Shown here: positions 13,756-14,110 of the stretch, one piece after another
Layout: each line of letters opens with the position of its first letter
How positions within the stretch are numbered: position 1 is the first letter of the stretch
NCBI GenBank assembly: GCA_947486885.1
Contig: CANKVQ010000006.1
Location: 1 to 14,110, forward strand
DNA length: 14,110 bases
DNA from: a bacterium
GTDB taxonomy: Bacteria; Babelota; Babeliae; Babelales; JABDEC01
Direction of reading: 5' to 3'
Position numbers and translations under genes: made by a program
Notes under the pieces: model-generated
Database searches by the model: none
The model's input: the letters and a program-made list of their open reading frames with translations, nothing else
Told to the model about the DNA's origin: nothing

Positions 13756-14110
13756 TTAACTTGCCCCAGAATTTTTAGCGCTATTTTTAGTTTTACCTGA
13801 CACGCTTAAACCCAGCATACATAAAAGCGCTAAGCCTAAACCTAGCGCACTTAACACTGTAAATGCTGCGCCCTTAGGCATATTGCGCGCAATTAAGAAA
13901 TATTCCGTGATTAATCCACCGACATAAAAAGTTTTGCTGCCACCCATTAAAATTGGAATCGCATATTCGCCAAAGCTCATCACAAAAACCAACAGCGTAC
14001 CAGTACGGATCCCACTAAATGATAACGGGATTGTAATGCGCCAGAAAGTTTGCCAATGTGTCGCGCCTAAATCTAACGAAGACTCAATTAAAGTTTTATT
14101 AAATTTTTCT
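13756..14110 (-). CDS. potB: PotB-like ABC transporter permease, N-terminus cut by window edge
   Basis: The last 117 residues of a permease; the frame stays open to the right edge (14110), so the real start lies outside. The EAA loop is present at the beginning of the visible part (ESSLDLGATHWQTFWR, then ITIPLSFSGI). FGEYAIPILMGG follows, a typical PotB signature, then two more hydrophobic segments and a polar tail ending NSGAS. An in-frame TTG at 13992 is not the start, because the conserved EAA loop lies upstream of it. The stop is four bases before potC. The EAA loops of PotB and PotC are close paralogues, and even the DNA is alike there. The potA ATPase gene is usually the next upstream gene and may be just outside. 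Confidence 0.93.
   Translation of the reverse strand, partial: EKFNKTLIESSLDLGATHWQTFWRITIPLSFSGIRTGTLLVFVMSFGEYAIPILMGGSKTFYVGGLITEYFLIARNMPKGAAFTVLSALGLGLALLCMLGLSVSGKTKNSAKNSGAS

Noticed and set aside
13756..13992. Short permease starting at TTG 13992
   Set aside because: The frame continues upstream to the window edge and carries the conserved EAA loop, so this is the C-terminal part of potB rather than a small gene.

Overview
The window is an AT-rich (about one third G+C by eye), gene-dense bacterial segment using the standard code: TGA ends genes, and GTG is used as a start. Two-membrane proteins are evident: the aerotolerance Bat set has signal peptides and membrane anchors, and there is a polyamine-type ABC transporter. 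Taxonomy is a guess. Compact AT-rich DNA, a low-complexity secreted orphan protein, a B. subtilis-type MetRS and a polyamine importer would suit a host-associated Gram-negative lineage such as Dependentiae (TM6), but nothing here is diagnostic.

Layout. (1) 1-5296, minus strand: a five-gene bat operon read batA-batB-batC-batD-batE, the canonical order, with batE cut by the left edge. The last three genes are tightly coupled (GTGA and ATGA overlaps). A good sigma-70-like promoter (CTGACA-17-TATATT) sits at 5360-5388. (2) 5297-5842: a 546-bp divergent spacer holding that promoter, a perfect inverted repeat, a GC-richer island with three possible hairpins downstream of a perfect TATAAT (candidate small RNA or relic), and a promoter for topA. 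(3) 5843-8326, plus strand: topA, DNA topoisomerase I with four zinc fingers and a Lys/Ser/Thr tail. (4) 8327-8682: a 356-bp spacer with a possible 26-residue hydrophobic small protein on the minus strand. (5) 8683-9831, plus strand: an unrecognised secreted protein with an Ala/Gly-rich linker and a helical C-terminal part. (6) 9848-14110, minus strand: an operon-like run potB (N-terminus cut by the right edge)-potC-potD-metG with gaps of 4, 15 and 19 bp.

How the parts work together. BatA and BatB are membrane-anchored von Willebrand A proteins; BatC and BatE carry TPRs; BatD is a large envelope protein. They are thought to form an envelope complex linked to stress tolerance. The usual moxR/DUF58 partners are not directly upstream. 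PotB and PotC form the permease and PotD the substrate-binding protein of an importer whose ATPase (potA) is probably just past the right edge. The PotD pocket appears to lack two tryptophans that stack on polyamines in E. coli, so its substrate is uncertain. No tRNA, rRNA, CRISPR array, insertion sequence or phage gene was seen. I found no convincing new multi-gene system. The points most worth a second look are the divergent PotD pocket, the orphan secreted protein, the spacer RNA candidate, the small ORF and the altered HIGH motif of MetRS.
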